DNA from: Cladosporium sp. IMV 00045
Lineage: Eukaryota > Ascomycota > Dothideomycetes > Cladosporiales > Cladosporiaceae
Assembly: GCA_001931905.2 (NCBI GenBank)
Contig: MSJI02000119.1
Span: 6,410-25,864 of the forward strand
DNA: 19,455 nucleotides
Direction of reading: 5' to 3'
Both the position numbers and the translations under genes were made by a program. Numbering within the stretch: the first letter of the stretch is position 1; each line of letters begins with the position of its first letter. Below are positions 1 to 8,935 of the stretch, one piece after another. A model generated the notes under the pieces. The model was not told the DNA's origin. It worked only from the letters and a program-made list of their open reading frames with translations, and did not search any database.

Positions 1-752
1 GAAAAAAAAAAAAAAAAAAAAGAAAAAAAAAAGAAATCAGTCTTGCTCTTGAAAGCAATCGTCGCAATTGACGACGTACTCTACGAAGTTCGTCTAGAGC
101 AGCAGAACATGCCTTTCTGAAAGTTAGCGATGTTTGTATTTGGTCGTCTTGTATTACTTGTTTATTCATTATCTGGGTAGTTTCAATCACGAAGTGATGT
201 TCTGTGCAACCTGAGTGAGACATGTTGTCTCTCGCTGAGACATTTGAAGAATGCTAACATGGCTAGTCCATTTGAAAGGCAAAGGTCTTTGCAATAATCA
301 TTGGTTCGATCAAGGACCAGACGATTTGGTCCATTGCTCTCTTCTGAGCTCTACCAGTGCCAATTCATCGTTAGACGCCCTGTGCAGCATGGTCCTTCGT
401 CTTATGAAAGATGGCCTGTGAAGTCGACTACGTCGCGCCCTGGAAGGAATGCGTTGAATGCAAGATCCGCATTGCGACTTTCCATCGACTTGATAAAGAT
501 TCAGACATCGTTCAGTATTTCATGTGCTATCCGAAAGCAACTGACGATACGAAGGGAGATTCATCCCACGTTATGACTATTTCGGCACAGTAGAGTATCT
601 GCATACATGTATTGCTAGAGCATCATGGGATTGACAGGGTTGACTGTACTCACCCAATACCTCTTCATAACGTTATTTGCTAACGATACACTGGAGTTCT
701 GCATTATCAATCGGAATAAAATCAAAATACACACGTGCAAGTTGGTTGGGAG
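1..752. other. Gene-free upstream region
   Basis: I see no convincing gene here. The first 35 bases are nearly all A. An ATG-led frame of 60 codons (411-593, plus) has four cysteines but no recognisable domain, no splice signals that extend it, and a length expected by chance. A perfect 6-bp inverted repeat (GAGACA, TGT, TGTCTC) lies at 217-231, and GAGACAT recurs at 237-243. The stretch probably holds the distal promoter of the transcription factor gene at 905 and perhaps the 3' flank of a gene outside the window. Confidence 0.5.
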
Positions 753-860
753 ATGTTCACCTGTCGGGACATCATTCAACCGAAAAGTGGGGCCTGCATG
801 AGAAAGGCCAACGTACATCGGAGCCGAGGACCGCTACACAACCAAGTGAAGGCCCGATGA
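753..860 (+). promoter_or_regulatory. Candidate uORF 1 of the transcription factor mRNA
   Basis: An ATG at 753 opens 35 codons ending in TGA at 858-860; a second in-frame ATG is at 798. The frame closes 44 nt before the ATG of the transcription factor at 905. Its stop overlaps the ATG of a second short frame in an ATGA arrangement. If transcription starts upstream of 753, or between 753 and 798, this would be a translated leader ORF able to damp initiation at 905. The start of transcription cannot be seen, so this is an inference from position only. Confidence 0.35.
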
Positions 861-886
861 GCCCGTACCTATCTCGTTCACATTGA
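857..886 (+). promoter_or_regulatory. Candidate uORF 2 of the transcription factor mRNA
   Basis: A nine-codon ATG-led frame ends in TGA at 884-886. That stop also closes the main reading frame upstream of its first ATG. The distance from this stop to the main ATG at 905 is 18 nt, which is short for efficient reinitiation. It overlaps uORF 1 by four bases (ATGA). It would be present in any transcript that starts upstream of 857. Confidence 0.35.
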
Positions 887-904
887 TTGCACAAACTGCT
901 CGAG

Positions 905-3163
905 ATGCAAGCATCCAATTGCGATCGATGCTACAGACGAAAGGGCAGATGCGACAAACAGCAGCCATGTGGATCCTGCGCTCGAGCCAATGTCACTTGC
1001 ACTTACACGGACAAGCTGAGGCAAAGGCGATACACCTCGGACGACATCGAGCGAGTCGAGAAAAGGTTGCGTCAGTCTGAAGCTCGCAATCGGAGTCTTC
1101 TGGAAGAGGTCAAGAGACTTCAAGCTGGTCCTCAGTACCTGGGTACATCACCAACAGAAACGGAACGATCACATCCGACAGATGCTACGAAGAGAGCGGA
1201 TGCCGTTAGTGAGGTATCATACCTATCGATCAACGCTGCTGGGGAACGACAACCCTACTTGGGTTCGACGAGTGGAGTCTTATTCGCGGATCTAGTACGA
1301 TCAAGTGTTGATGCATCTGTGTCGAGGAATGCAACACCACCAGCTCCTTCATCTGCAGCACATTGTGAGGATGTGCTTTCACCAATCTCAATATCTCACT
1401 CGACCAAACGAAGACAAGAGCTACCACCTGAAAAGCTCGCGTCGCAGCTCATGCGATCTTACTTCGAGCACGATGCTATAGCCTTCCCATTCCTCTCTCC
1501 CACACACTTGGCCGAGATACTGGAAAAGTTCTATCGCGACGAATCATACTACTCATCGCATGCGACTCCCTACGAAGCCTTCATATTCAATATGACCCTC
1601 GCAATAGCAACCGCAAGCGTTTACAAATACGACTGGCAAATGCTACCAAGCGCCGAATCCCACCATGCCAGGGCAATGCAGGAACTCGACCACGTACTGG
1701 CGATCGGTGGGCTCGAAAGCCTGCAGGCAATCTTGCTGCTGTGTCAGTACAGGCAAGGCAGTTCTATCAAAGACAACTCTGCTTCAATGTGGCATCTTGT
1801 TGGCATCGCAGCACGCATATGCTTGGAACTTGGTCTTCACAGGGAATCAGCCTACCCACTGAAGTACTCTCCAGAGCTCGATCCACCAGGTCTCGCAAGC
1901 TATCAGAAACAGGAGATTTCAAGAAAGTGCTTCTGGTGTCTCATAGCAATGGACAGAGTGACTAGCAACATACTCGGCCGGCCCCTTGCAATTCGGGACG
2001 AGGATGTCGATGCCTCGTTACCTTCGGACGAGCGCGACGTTGAGGAGGTCGACCCATCAACTCCGACTCCCTCAGATGCTTCGAGAACCGCAATCTTCAA
2101 AGCCATCATCAACTACCGCTTACTATGCGGTAAAGTTCTCACAACGCTCCATCGACGTCGATCCCCCTCAATGAGCACCACAGACGCACTCAAATTACGA
2201 GACGACCTCTCCCAAACCCTCGAAGATTGGCAAGCCCAAGTCCATGAACTGAACCTAACAGACGACACAAGCCCCTCCAACCCCTCGGAGAAATCCTGCT
2301 TCCTCTCACCAACCTGGTTCAGCGTCCTGCACGCCAACGCAAAACTGAGCATCTGGCGCCCCTGCCCCCTCCTAGCCGACGTGAGCCACGACCAACAACA
2401 TTCCCTGCGGAACATCTACACCTCCTCCATCCAAGCCATCACAGCCTACTCGGCGCTACACAAGTCGCGCAAAATCAACTACAGCTGGATCACGCTGCAA
2501 TCCGTTTTCATGGCGGGCTTGTCCTTCCTCTATGGCGTCAGCAGGCATTTCCGCTCGCAGCGCTGCCACGCCTCGACGAGCATCGAGAGCTGTCTTTTGG
2601 AAAGCAACCCGCAAGCCATTGACATCTCGCAGATTTCCAGGGCGTGCTCGAACGTCATGGTCGCTGTCGCCGAGCGGTGGAATGCCCTGCGGCATTGCCA
2701 TGAAGTGTTCGATCGGCTGAGCGATGCCGTGTTGGCTGATGCGCTGAAAATGCAGACGCAGGCTGCGATGCCGCCTCCGATTTCTCCGAAAGCACAGGTG
2801 GACGCAACGATGGCATCCGTTCCGCATCCGGTGCAAATTCCCGGTAGAGTACGAGGAAGCATCTCCCCCTCAGCAAACCCCAACATCAGCACGCACACCA
2901 CCGCCACACCCTCCTGGCTCGCCCAACCACCCCCTCCCCCTCGAAGCACAGCACCCCCAACCCCCCAGCTCCCCCTCGCAGTCGACAACGAATTCCTGCA
3001 CTGCTACGACGACCTGCAGAGCATGTACTCGCACCAAGCGGAAGACCCGGTAATGCACCTCTCGCAAGACTGGCTGGGGTACTTGGGGGGAGCGGCGGAG
3101 GGGGTGCTTTTCGATGGGAATCCTGCTGCTGGTGGGTTTGGTGGGGAGGTGGGGATGTTTTGA
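905..3163 (+). CDS. Zn2Cys6 fungal-type transcription factor with fungal_trans domain
   Basis: A single exon encodes 752 residues of a probable nuclear DNA-binding regulator. The binuclear zinc cluster is at the extreme N-terminus, with Cys6, 9, 16, 22, 25 and 32 in the canonical CX2CX6CX5CX2CX6C spacing, followed by a basic linker and a short coiled coil at about 46-73 (dimerisation). The region from about 178 to beyond 370 fits the fungal_trans middle homology domain (PF04082), including the RKCFWCLIAMDR and LGRPLAIRDEDVD stretches. The tail has a proline-rich block (about 667-693) and a glycine-rich end, possibly activating. The frame is open back to a TGA at 884, and 905 is its first ATG, with G at -3; only five residues precede the zinc cluster, so an unseen upstream exon cannot be ruled out. 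No target pathway can be assigned. The gene converges on Lon. Confidence 0.93.
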   Translation: MQASNCDRCYRRKGRCDKQQPCGSCARANVTCTYTDKLRQRRYTSDDIERVEKRLRQSEARNRSLLEEVKRLQAGPQYLGTSPTETERSHPTDATKRADAVSEVSYLSINAAGERQPYLGSTSGVLFADLVRSSVDASVSRNATPPAPSSAAHCEDVLSPISISHSTKRRQELPPEKLASQLMRSYFEHDAIAFPFLSPTHLAEILEKFYRDESYYSSHATPYEAFIFNMTLAIATASVYKYDWQMLPSAESHHARAMQELDHVLAIGGLESLQAILLLCQYRQGSSIKDNSASMWHLVGIAARICLELGLHRESAYPLKYSPELDPPGLASYQKQEISRKCFWCLIAMDRVTSNILGRPLAIRDEDVDASLPSDERDVEEVDPSTPTPSDASRTAIFKAIINYRLLCGKVLTTLHRRRSPSMSTTDALKLRDDLSQTLEDWQAQVHELNLTDDTSPSNPSEKSCFLSPTWFSVLHANAKLSIWRPCPLLADVSHDQQHSLRNIYTSSIQAITAYSALHKSRKINYSWITLQSVFMAGLSFLYGVSRHFRSQRCHASTSIESCLLESNPQAIDISQISRACSNVMVAVAERWNALRHCHEVFDRLSDAVLADALKMQTQAAMPPPISPKAQVDATMASVPHPVQIPGRVRGSISPSANPNISTHTTATPSWLAQPPPPPRSTAPPTPQLPLAVDNEFLHCYDDLQSMYSHQAEDPVMHLSQDWLGYLGGAAEGVLFDGNPAAGGFGGEVGMF

Positions 3164-3187
3164 TGGAGTTGGTGAGTTTTAGTTCTT

Positions 3188-3205
3188 GGGCGGGAAGGGG
3201 TCGGG
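3188..3205 (+). other. G-quadruplex motif, 3' UTR of the transcription factor
   Basis: Four runs of at least three G are separated by loops of one, two and two bases (GGG-C-GGG-AA-GGGG-TC-GGG). This fits the strict G3+N1-7 pattern. It starts 25 nt after the TGA at 3161-3163, so the RNA could fold as well as the DNA. Confidence 0.6.
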
Positions 3206-3268
3206 AGATGAGATTGCTGTTTGAGGGAGGGAGGGAGGTGGTGCGGTGTGGTTGAGGGACTGAGGCGA

Positions 3269-3287
3269 GGGCGAGGGGAGGGGAGGG
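3269..3287 (+). other. Second G-quadruplex motif in the convergent region
   Basis: The runs GGG, GGGG, GGGG and GGG are separated by loops CGA, A and A, which is another strict quadruplex pattern about 64 nt after the first. A further purine block at about 3226-3239 has three GGG runs but lacks a fourth. Confidence 0.6.
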
Positions 3288-3506
3288 AGTGTAGTTCTTG
3301 GAAAGAAGTTGGCGACAGTGTGAGGAAAGTGTGGCTGATCGATGGGATTTCGTATGCCCATGCAGAATCGACGGTCGGATATACAAGACGTACAAAAGTC
3401 CCAAGCCGCCTTTCTTCCGTTTGTATCTTTCTTTCTTTCTTCCGTTTATCTTGTTCACGAAACAAATTACTGTACAGAAACTATATGCATTAATCCCACT
3501 TCCCAA

Positions 3507-6500
3507 TCAATCCCGCTCCTCCTCCTCATCCTCCCTCTCCTCCTTAGGCGGCTTGGCCAACTCCTTCTTCCAGCGACTATTCGCTGCCGCGGCGTCCACA
3601 TCGGGAAAGACGAGGTCGGCGACGTCCGAGTACCAGTCGACGGGCTTGCCTTGGATGCCTTCCTTGATGTTCTGTAACAAAGAAACGTGTTAGCTACCTT
3701 TCCTTTTCTATCGAGAGTCAGAGGGGAAGAATGCAAAACATACCTCAGGAAGCTCCAACCAATCACTCATACAATCTCTGGGGAAAATAATCATCTTGGC
3801 GCCGGCGCGGCGCGCCGCGACGGTTTTCTCCCTCAAGCCGCCGATGCGCAAGACTTTGCCGGTGACGGTGAGCTCGCCGGTCATGGCGATTGTGGGATCC
3901 AAGGGCCGGTCAAGGGCGAGGGAAAGCAAAGAAGAAGCCATGGTGATGCCGGCGCTGGGGCCGTCTTTCTGGACCGCACCTTCAGGGCAGTGCAGGTGGA
4001 TGCGCGCTTTTTCGAAGAACTTGTTCTCCGGGAAGCGCTTGGCCATGAAGCCCTTGGAGAAAGAGTAGGCGATGGAAGTGCTCTCTTTCATCACGGCTTT
4101 GAGGTTACCCGTGCGCTCGAGGCCTGGGCGGGAGGTGTAGGAGAGGGCGTTTTCGAGGATCGATTCGACGTACAGCGCCGCGCCGCCCATGGACGTCCAG
4201 GCCAGGCCCATGGCGACGCCGGGCGGTGTGATGTCGTACAGACGGTCGGCGGTGAAGATGGGCGGACCGACGAAGTCTTGCAGGTTGTCCTTGCCGACGT
4301 CGACGCGCACGCCTTCGGGTACTTGGAGGGCTACGCGTGTGGGCTCGGATGTGGTTTCTTTCTCGACGTCTTCGGGTGTGTCTTTGATGTCGGTATGGTC
4401 CTTCTCAGCTTCTTCGGCTATCTTCTTGCCCTCCTCTGTCATGGCCTTTTCTTCGCTGAGGACGTCCTCGCCGAGCTCTTGGATGATTTTGAGGGCGGAC
4501 TTGCGGTAGACCTTCTCAATCTGCTTCTTGAGGTTTCGTACTCCCGATTCGCGGCAGTATTTGTTGATGAGCTCGTTGATGGCTTCCTTGTCAAGTTGCA
4601 CAGCGACGTCCTTAAGACCGCTGAGCTCCTTGGCTTGAGGTGAGAGGTAGCGTTCGGCGATCGCCATCTTCTCGTCTGAGACGTAGCCCGACAGCTCGAT
4701 CATCTCCATGCGATCGAGGAGGGGTCGAGGAATAGTGTCGGTCATGTTAGCTGTGCAGACGAACAGAACCTTCGAGAGATCGACAGGGACATCCATGTAG
4801 TGATCCAAGAACGAGCTGTTCTGTTCAGGGTCAAGAAGCTCAAGAAGCGCACTTGAGGGGTCTCCCTGGTGACCGCGTCCGATCTTGTCGATTTCGTCAA
4901 TCAAGATAAGCGGGTTCTCAGTCTGGCACTTCTTGAGCGCTTGAATGATGCGACCAGGAAGAGCACCAACGTATGTCCTTCTGTGACCCTTGATCTCCGC
5001 AACATCCGTCAAGCCACCAACGCTGAATCGGTAGTATTGACGACCCAAAGCACGCGCGATAGACTTGCCGATGGAAGTCTTACCAACACCAGGAGGGCCA
5101 ACCATACAGAGGATCTTGCCCTCCACGGTACCACGAAGCTTGCCAACAGCGATGAACTCCAAGATGCGGTCCTTGACGTCCTTCAAACCGTGGTGGTCCT
5201 CATCCAGAACATCACGCGCGTGCTTGATGCCAAAGTTCTCAGCGCTGCGCCTGCCCCAGGGGATCTGCGTCAGCCAGTCAAGGTAGTTCCTCGTGACGTT
5301 GAACTCGCTCGCCGCAGGCTCCAAGTGTGCCAGCTTGCTGAGCTCCTCATCGAAGACCTTCTTCACGGGCTCAGGCATGGAGAGCTTCGCCGCCTTCTCC
5401 TTGAACTTCTCAACCAGCTTGTCCTTGCCGTCGCTCTCCAATCCAAGTTCGCGGCGGATGCCCTTCATCTGCTCCATGAGCCAGTACTCGCGCTGGCGCT
5501 TCTGGATCTTACTCTCGACATCCTTGGAGATCTTGCTGCTCAGCTGGGCGTTCATGTACTCCTTCTTGATGACTTCCAGCGCTTTGCTGAGTCGCTGCTC
5601 GATGTTCAGCTCGGCGAGCACGGCGTATGCCTCTTCCATCTCGCCGCCAGAAACTGCCGCTGCGAAGTCGGCAAGCTTGGGTGGCTCATCTGCAATGTTG
5701 GATGCGGATTGGGACATGGCGAACGCGGAAATGTGGTCGCGGAAAAGGTGGTTGATGTTGCCGATGTCCTTGCAGGTGTTTACAATCTCAGAGCAGAGCG
5801 CGCGAACGGTGGGTGAGCGCTTGTCGTAGGGCTCATTGGCGAGGTTGTCGACATTGACCAGACTGACCGGCCAGTCGTGCAGGAACGCAGTAGGGCCATA
5901 GGCGGCGACTGGTTTAGCAGCGGGTGGCGGGGTTTCCTTGGTGACGCTCTGCTCCTCGAAGCTCGCCACGACATCGCCCTTGTTCTCTTCCGACTCCTTC
6001 TGCTTGTCTTCCTTGTCTTTCGGTGCATTCTCGATAGTAGCTTTGGCAGCGGCGGAGCCCTTGGCGTGATTCACGCCTGGTCTGCTGGGGGGCAGAAGCT
6101 CGCTGAGCTTGATCCTACGGTGAGGGTAGAGCACAGCCTGCATTGACTTCTCGTCGCCCGATCCCGCGGGGAACGCACCAGTGATTTGACAGAACGAACC
6201 AACATCGTAGACCTCGCTTGGGTCGTTGATGACGTCCTGACTGCTGTTGGGGTCCTTGAGCAAGAAAGCACCGACGTAGCTCTGACCCTGCTTGAGAAGT
6301 TCCTGGCACGCAGCAATGACCACAGGATCCCTAATCGTGATAGCCTTGTAGAAGCCGGGGAACAGAGGACGCTGCGCGATGGGGATCGCCATCACTTGCG
6401 GGTAGACGTCCGGAGCAGATGCTGTGATCAAGCCTTTCTCCTGGCCCTTTCGCTTCTTGTTACCGCCATCACCGCCACCAGATCCCGACTCGCCACCGCT

Positions 6501-6914
6501 CCCGCCGCCAGCGCTCGCCGCTTTCTTGTCAGACGAAGCGGCGGGTATGGGCTCTGGATTGGGTGTCTTGCTCTTTGTCTCCGCCACATCCTCCTCTTTG
6601 CGCTGCTGCTGCTTCTCCTGCGACTCCTTCTTCGTCTCCTCTTTGGCTTCATCCTCAGGATTCGACCCAGTCGGCTTTTCCTTCCGCCTCTCCACCGACG
6701 ACGAGAAGTCGCGTGAGCCAAAAATGCTAATCCCGCTTCTCGACAACTGCACCGCCCTACCAGACGCCAGGCGCGAGGGCGGCAGGGTCGAAGTAGTAGG
6801 CGTCCATGAAGGCGCCCTGGACGCCGCGGCGCACACGCCTCTGCTCGAGCTGTAGTATCTGCGCGACGATTGCTGCAGCGCGTTCCTCCACGGTAGATTC
6901 TGGCCGATTCCCAT
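3507..6914 (-). CDS. pim1: Mitochondrial ATP-dependent Lon protease (Pim1 type), two exons
   Basis: This encodes a mitochondrial-matrix AAA+ serine protease that degrades misfolded and oxidised proteins. CDS = complement(join(3507..3671,3744..6914)), 1111 residues, normal for fungal Pim1. The 72-nt intron 3672-3743 has a GTATGT donor, a GCTAAC branch site and a TTACAG acceptor, phase 0; exon 2 adds the usual C-terminal segment (KPVDWYSDVADLVFP) and an acidic tail. The ATG at 6914 is the first in frame and opens an Arg/Ser-rich presequence free of acidic residues. Then come charged and Gly-rich linkers, the Lon N-domain, Walker A GPPGVGKTS (606-614), Walker B LILIDE (669-674), sensor-1 Asn723, and a protease domain with catalytic Ser987 (DGPSAG) and Lys1030, 43 apart as in bacterial Lon. 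An acidic insert (about 816-861) sits between the ATPase and protease domains. All key residues are present. Confidence 0.96.
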
Positions 6915-6937
6915 TTCTAAGCTTTGCTTGCTGGGTT

Positions 6938-7115
6938 CTGATGAAGGGGAGCGGGAGAGGAAGAGATGGAAATAAGCGGACCCCGTCAAAGCAAATGCGC
7001 CCAACCGAGATGGGAGAGGTAGAATTGATTAATGTGTTGCGAGGGATGTATGAGGGAGTGGGATGGGTGGCAGAGTCAACGATGGCGACTCTCGGCTTAG
7101 ACTGACCTGACTGAC
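6938..7115 (-). other. Candidate 5' leader intron upstream of Lon
   Basis: Read on the minus strand, CAG|GTCAGT at 7115 is a good fungal donor. The same nine bases, CAGGTCAGT, are repeated directly, giving a second donor at 7106. The other end is a pyrimidine tract of about 35 bases ending in TTCATCAG at 6938, with a second AG seven bases further on (6931). A TTGAC branch-like site has its A at 6986. Removing this 178-nt segment would join the exon at 7190-7116 to the sequence just before the Lon ATG. It is supported only by these motifs; the region could equally be an unspliced Lon 5' UTR and promoter. Confidence 0.4.
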
Positions 7116-7190
7116 CTGAGCTTGTCGTTTAGCATCAGATCCGCCACCGGAGGCTGCTGCGACTTGCGCTTTGCCCTTCCGTTTCGTCAT
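7116..7190 (-). other. Candidate ATG-led leader exon (spliced uORF or alternative first exon) of Lon
   Basis: An ATG at 7190 opens 25 codons (MTKRKGKAQVAAASGGGSDA, then KRQAQ) and runs into the donor at 7115. The composition is basic and Gly/Ala-rich, which reads like a real protein start. With the main acceptor at 6938 the frame continues six codons and stops at TAG 6919-6917, two bases before the Lon ATG, giving a 31-residue uORF. With the second AG (6931) it enters another frame and runs 57 more codons inside the Lon presequence, to TAG at 6757. A weak donor at 7112 would instead join it in frame to Lon. It could also be the first exon of an unrelated gene, or chance. Confidence 0.35.
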
Positions 7191-7911
7191 GAACGCCCGC
7201 AAACGCCGCGGCAATGATGCTGAGATGAGATGAGCTGGCTTCGATCTTATCTCGGACTTGCATCTATTGTGGATAAACTCTACATCCTAGGAGGTACAAA
7301 TTACTCTGTATGCGGTCAAGATGTCCATGATTGTGTACATGTATCTCTATGTTAATACTAACGATGGATTCTCTGGCTGAACATCATCACAACACCAATA
7401 TTCATTAATTCGAAAGCTCTTTCGACAAGACCACACAATCAATCAATACTATCTATGCATTTGCGAAATGAGCACAAGCTCGCCACATGGATTACCAATC
7501 AATTCATCTCCTGTGTCTTTCCGATTCGATCGGTTCCATCGATGCCGATCAAAGACTGCGTCCATGACCACTGGCAGACATTGGGTATTCTTTGGGCTTA
7601 AGCGAAATGCTCCAATGCAAGCACTACCTGTAGAACAAGAATGACCACCCCAAAACCACGTCCGAGAGGATCAAGGCTGTCAGGAGACATCATGTCTCAT
7701 ACATCTCGTTTGGGCCAAACATCCAAACCCTACATGTATGTCATTATATGAATCAACATTCTTTCCATGCACGCATCGTCATCTCATCGTATCAACAAAA
7801 AAAAAAAAAACACCCCATCGCTCAGCTATGGTAGAACATCAATCAATCTTGGGTATCTCGTCAAGCAACAGCATCAAAAGCACAACTACCCTCCCCTCCA
7901 CGAGTACATAA
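7191..7911. other. Intergenic region between Cuz1 and Lon
   Basis: No credible gene is visible. It lies downstream of the Cuz1-like gene (stop at 7912-7914) and upstream of Lon, both on the minus strand, so it should contain the Cuz1 3' UTR and the Lon promoter. About 7300-7800 is AT-richer than its neighbours, with a run of A at about 7797-7810 and two TACATGTAT-like elements near 7337 and 7732. No recognised terminator or regulatory site can be named. Confidence 0.5.
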
Positions 7912-8935
7912 TCAACCCATCTTATCCGGCGTCTGCGCCATCCCCGCCCCCACCCCCCTCAACAGCACAATCGTATTCCCCGTCTTGACGCCCTCGCCCA
8001 ATTTCTCCCCATACTCCAACAGTCTCCCCCCTTCCACGTGGAAAACCCTCAACTTATCCTCCTCGCCCTCCACCTTATTGTTGACATTACTCACCTGCAA
8101 ACTCTTCGCCGCCAAATCCAACACCCTGCCCACACTATACTCGGCCGAATAAAAGAAAGCTCCCTTAGGCAGTTTGGCAGTAATCGTCTCCGCGCTCGCC
8201 TCGACGTGCAAATAAACCCTCTTCTCCACCGGGATTTTCGCCTCGCCTTTCGCCGTGCGCTTCAGCGTCGCGATGTCCTGCGCCGACGCTGCGGCCGCCG
8301 CTTTGCTCTTCGAGACGGGCGCTTTGGGCATGCTGGCCTTTTTCGCGGCGCCCCAGGCGCGCAGCTTGTCGAGGGCGGCGCGGCCTTTGTCTTTTTGCGA
8401 CTCTTGCTTGGGCCGGGCGCCGATGGGGACCAGGTTTTCGCAGTTGTGTTCGTAGGTGAAGCGGTGTTTGAGGCAGTAGGAGCGGTTGCATTTGTCGCAG
8501 TGCACGCCGGTGACGAGGGGGGTGTTGATGAGGGTTTTGCAGGCGGGGTCGGCGCATTGTTGCTCGTGGGTGAGGATGTTGGGTTTGGTGGAGAGGGGGG
8601 TGGTGCCATTCGCTTGTCCTCCACGTTGGTTGGCGGTGGCGCGATTGCGGGCCCATTCGCCGGCCTTGGGGCATTCGTGGGCGGTTTCGGTGCGGTGGTC
8701 GAGGCAGAACTTGCTGTTTGGGGGAGAGGTTTGTTAGTTGGGTTGGGCTTGGGTTTGGTTGGAGTGGGAGACGTGCCTACCCTTTGCAGCTCTCGCAACG
8801 GAAGGGGAGGAGGTCTAGTTGGCGGCAGTAGGGCATTTGGCAGTGCGCGCCGATCGCTTCTACGTCTCCGGTGGACATCTTGCTGAATGATTCGCTTTGG
8901 CCGTTGGAGGCGGTGTTGCCGCTTTGCGAGGCCAT
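7912..8935 (-). CDS. cuz1: Cuz1/ZFAND1-like protein with two AN1 zinc fingers and a ubiquitin-like C-terminus, two exons
   Basis: CDS = complement(join(7912..8713,8781..8935)), 318 residues. The 67-nt intron 8714-8780 has a GTAGGC donor, an ACTAAC branch site and an AACAG acceptor, phase 2, and falls inside the first zinc finger (CESCKG|KFCLDH). AN1 finger 1 uses Cys32, 37, 47, 50, 55, His58, His64 and Cys66 with the family signature QLDLLPF. Finger 2 uses Cys105, 110, 124, 127, 132, His135, His141 and Cys143. Residues from about 216 to 310 form the ubiquitin-like end typical of Cuz1. Known Cuz1/ZFAND1 proteins bind Cdc48/p97 and the 26S proteasome and protect against arsenite and proteotoxic stress, in cytosol and nucleus. 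All zinc ligands are intact. The first in-frame ATG upstream of finger 1 is 8935. The gene is divergent from the gene at 9696. Orthology is by architecture only. Confidence 0.92.

Larger units (their letters stand above)
3164..3506. other. Convergent intergenic region with G-rich runs
   Basis: This is the space between the stop of the transcription factor and the stop of Lon, so it should carry both 3' UTRs and polyadenylation sites. About 3170-3300 is strikingly G-rich on the plus strand, with two quadruplex-type motifs annotated separately. A (CTTT)n-type run lies near 3426-3442. Open frames crossing this stretch are low-complexity and not credible as genes. Confidence 0.6.

Noticed and set aside
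887..904. TTG at 887 as start of the transcription factor
   Set aside because: Nuclear fungal genes start at ATG; the first in-frame ATG at 905 still includes all six zinc ligands.
2886..3506. Minus-strand open frames of 153-206 codons across the 3' end of the transcription factor
   Set aside because: Pro/Ser-rich low complexity from the G-rich plus strand; no conserved feature.
3687..4643. Plus-strand open frame of 318 codons
   Set aside because: It is antisense to the highly conserved protease domain and last intron of Lon, has no domain of its own, and arises from the GC-rich third positions of Lon.
4869..5816. Plus-strand open frame of 315 codons
   Set aside because: Antisense shadow of the Lon ATPase domain; the Walker motifs on the minus strand show which frame is real.
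6915..7004. Non-ATG extension of Lon upstream of 6914
   Set aside because: The upstream frame begins only at a TTG and includes the pyrimidine-rich tract, while the ATG at 6914 opens a typical presequence.
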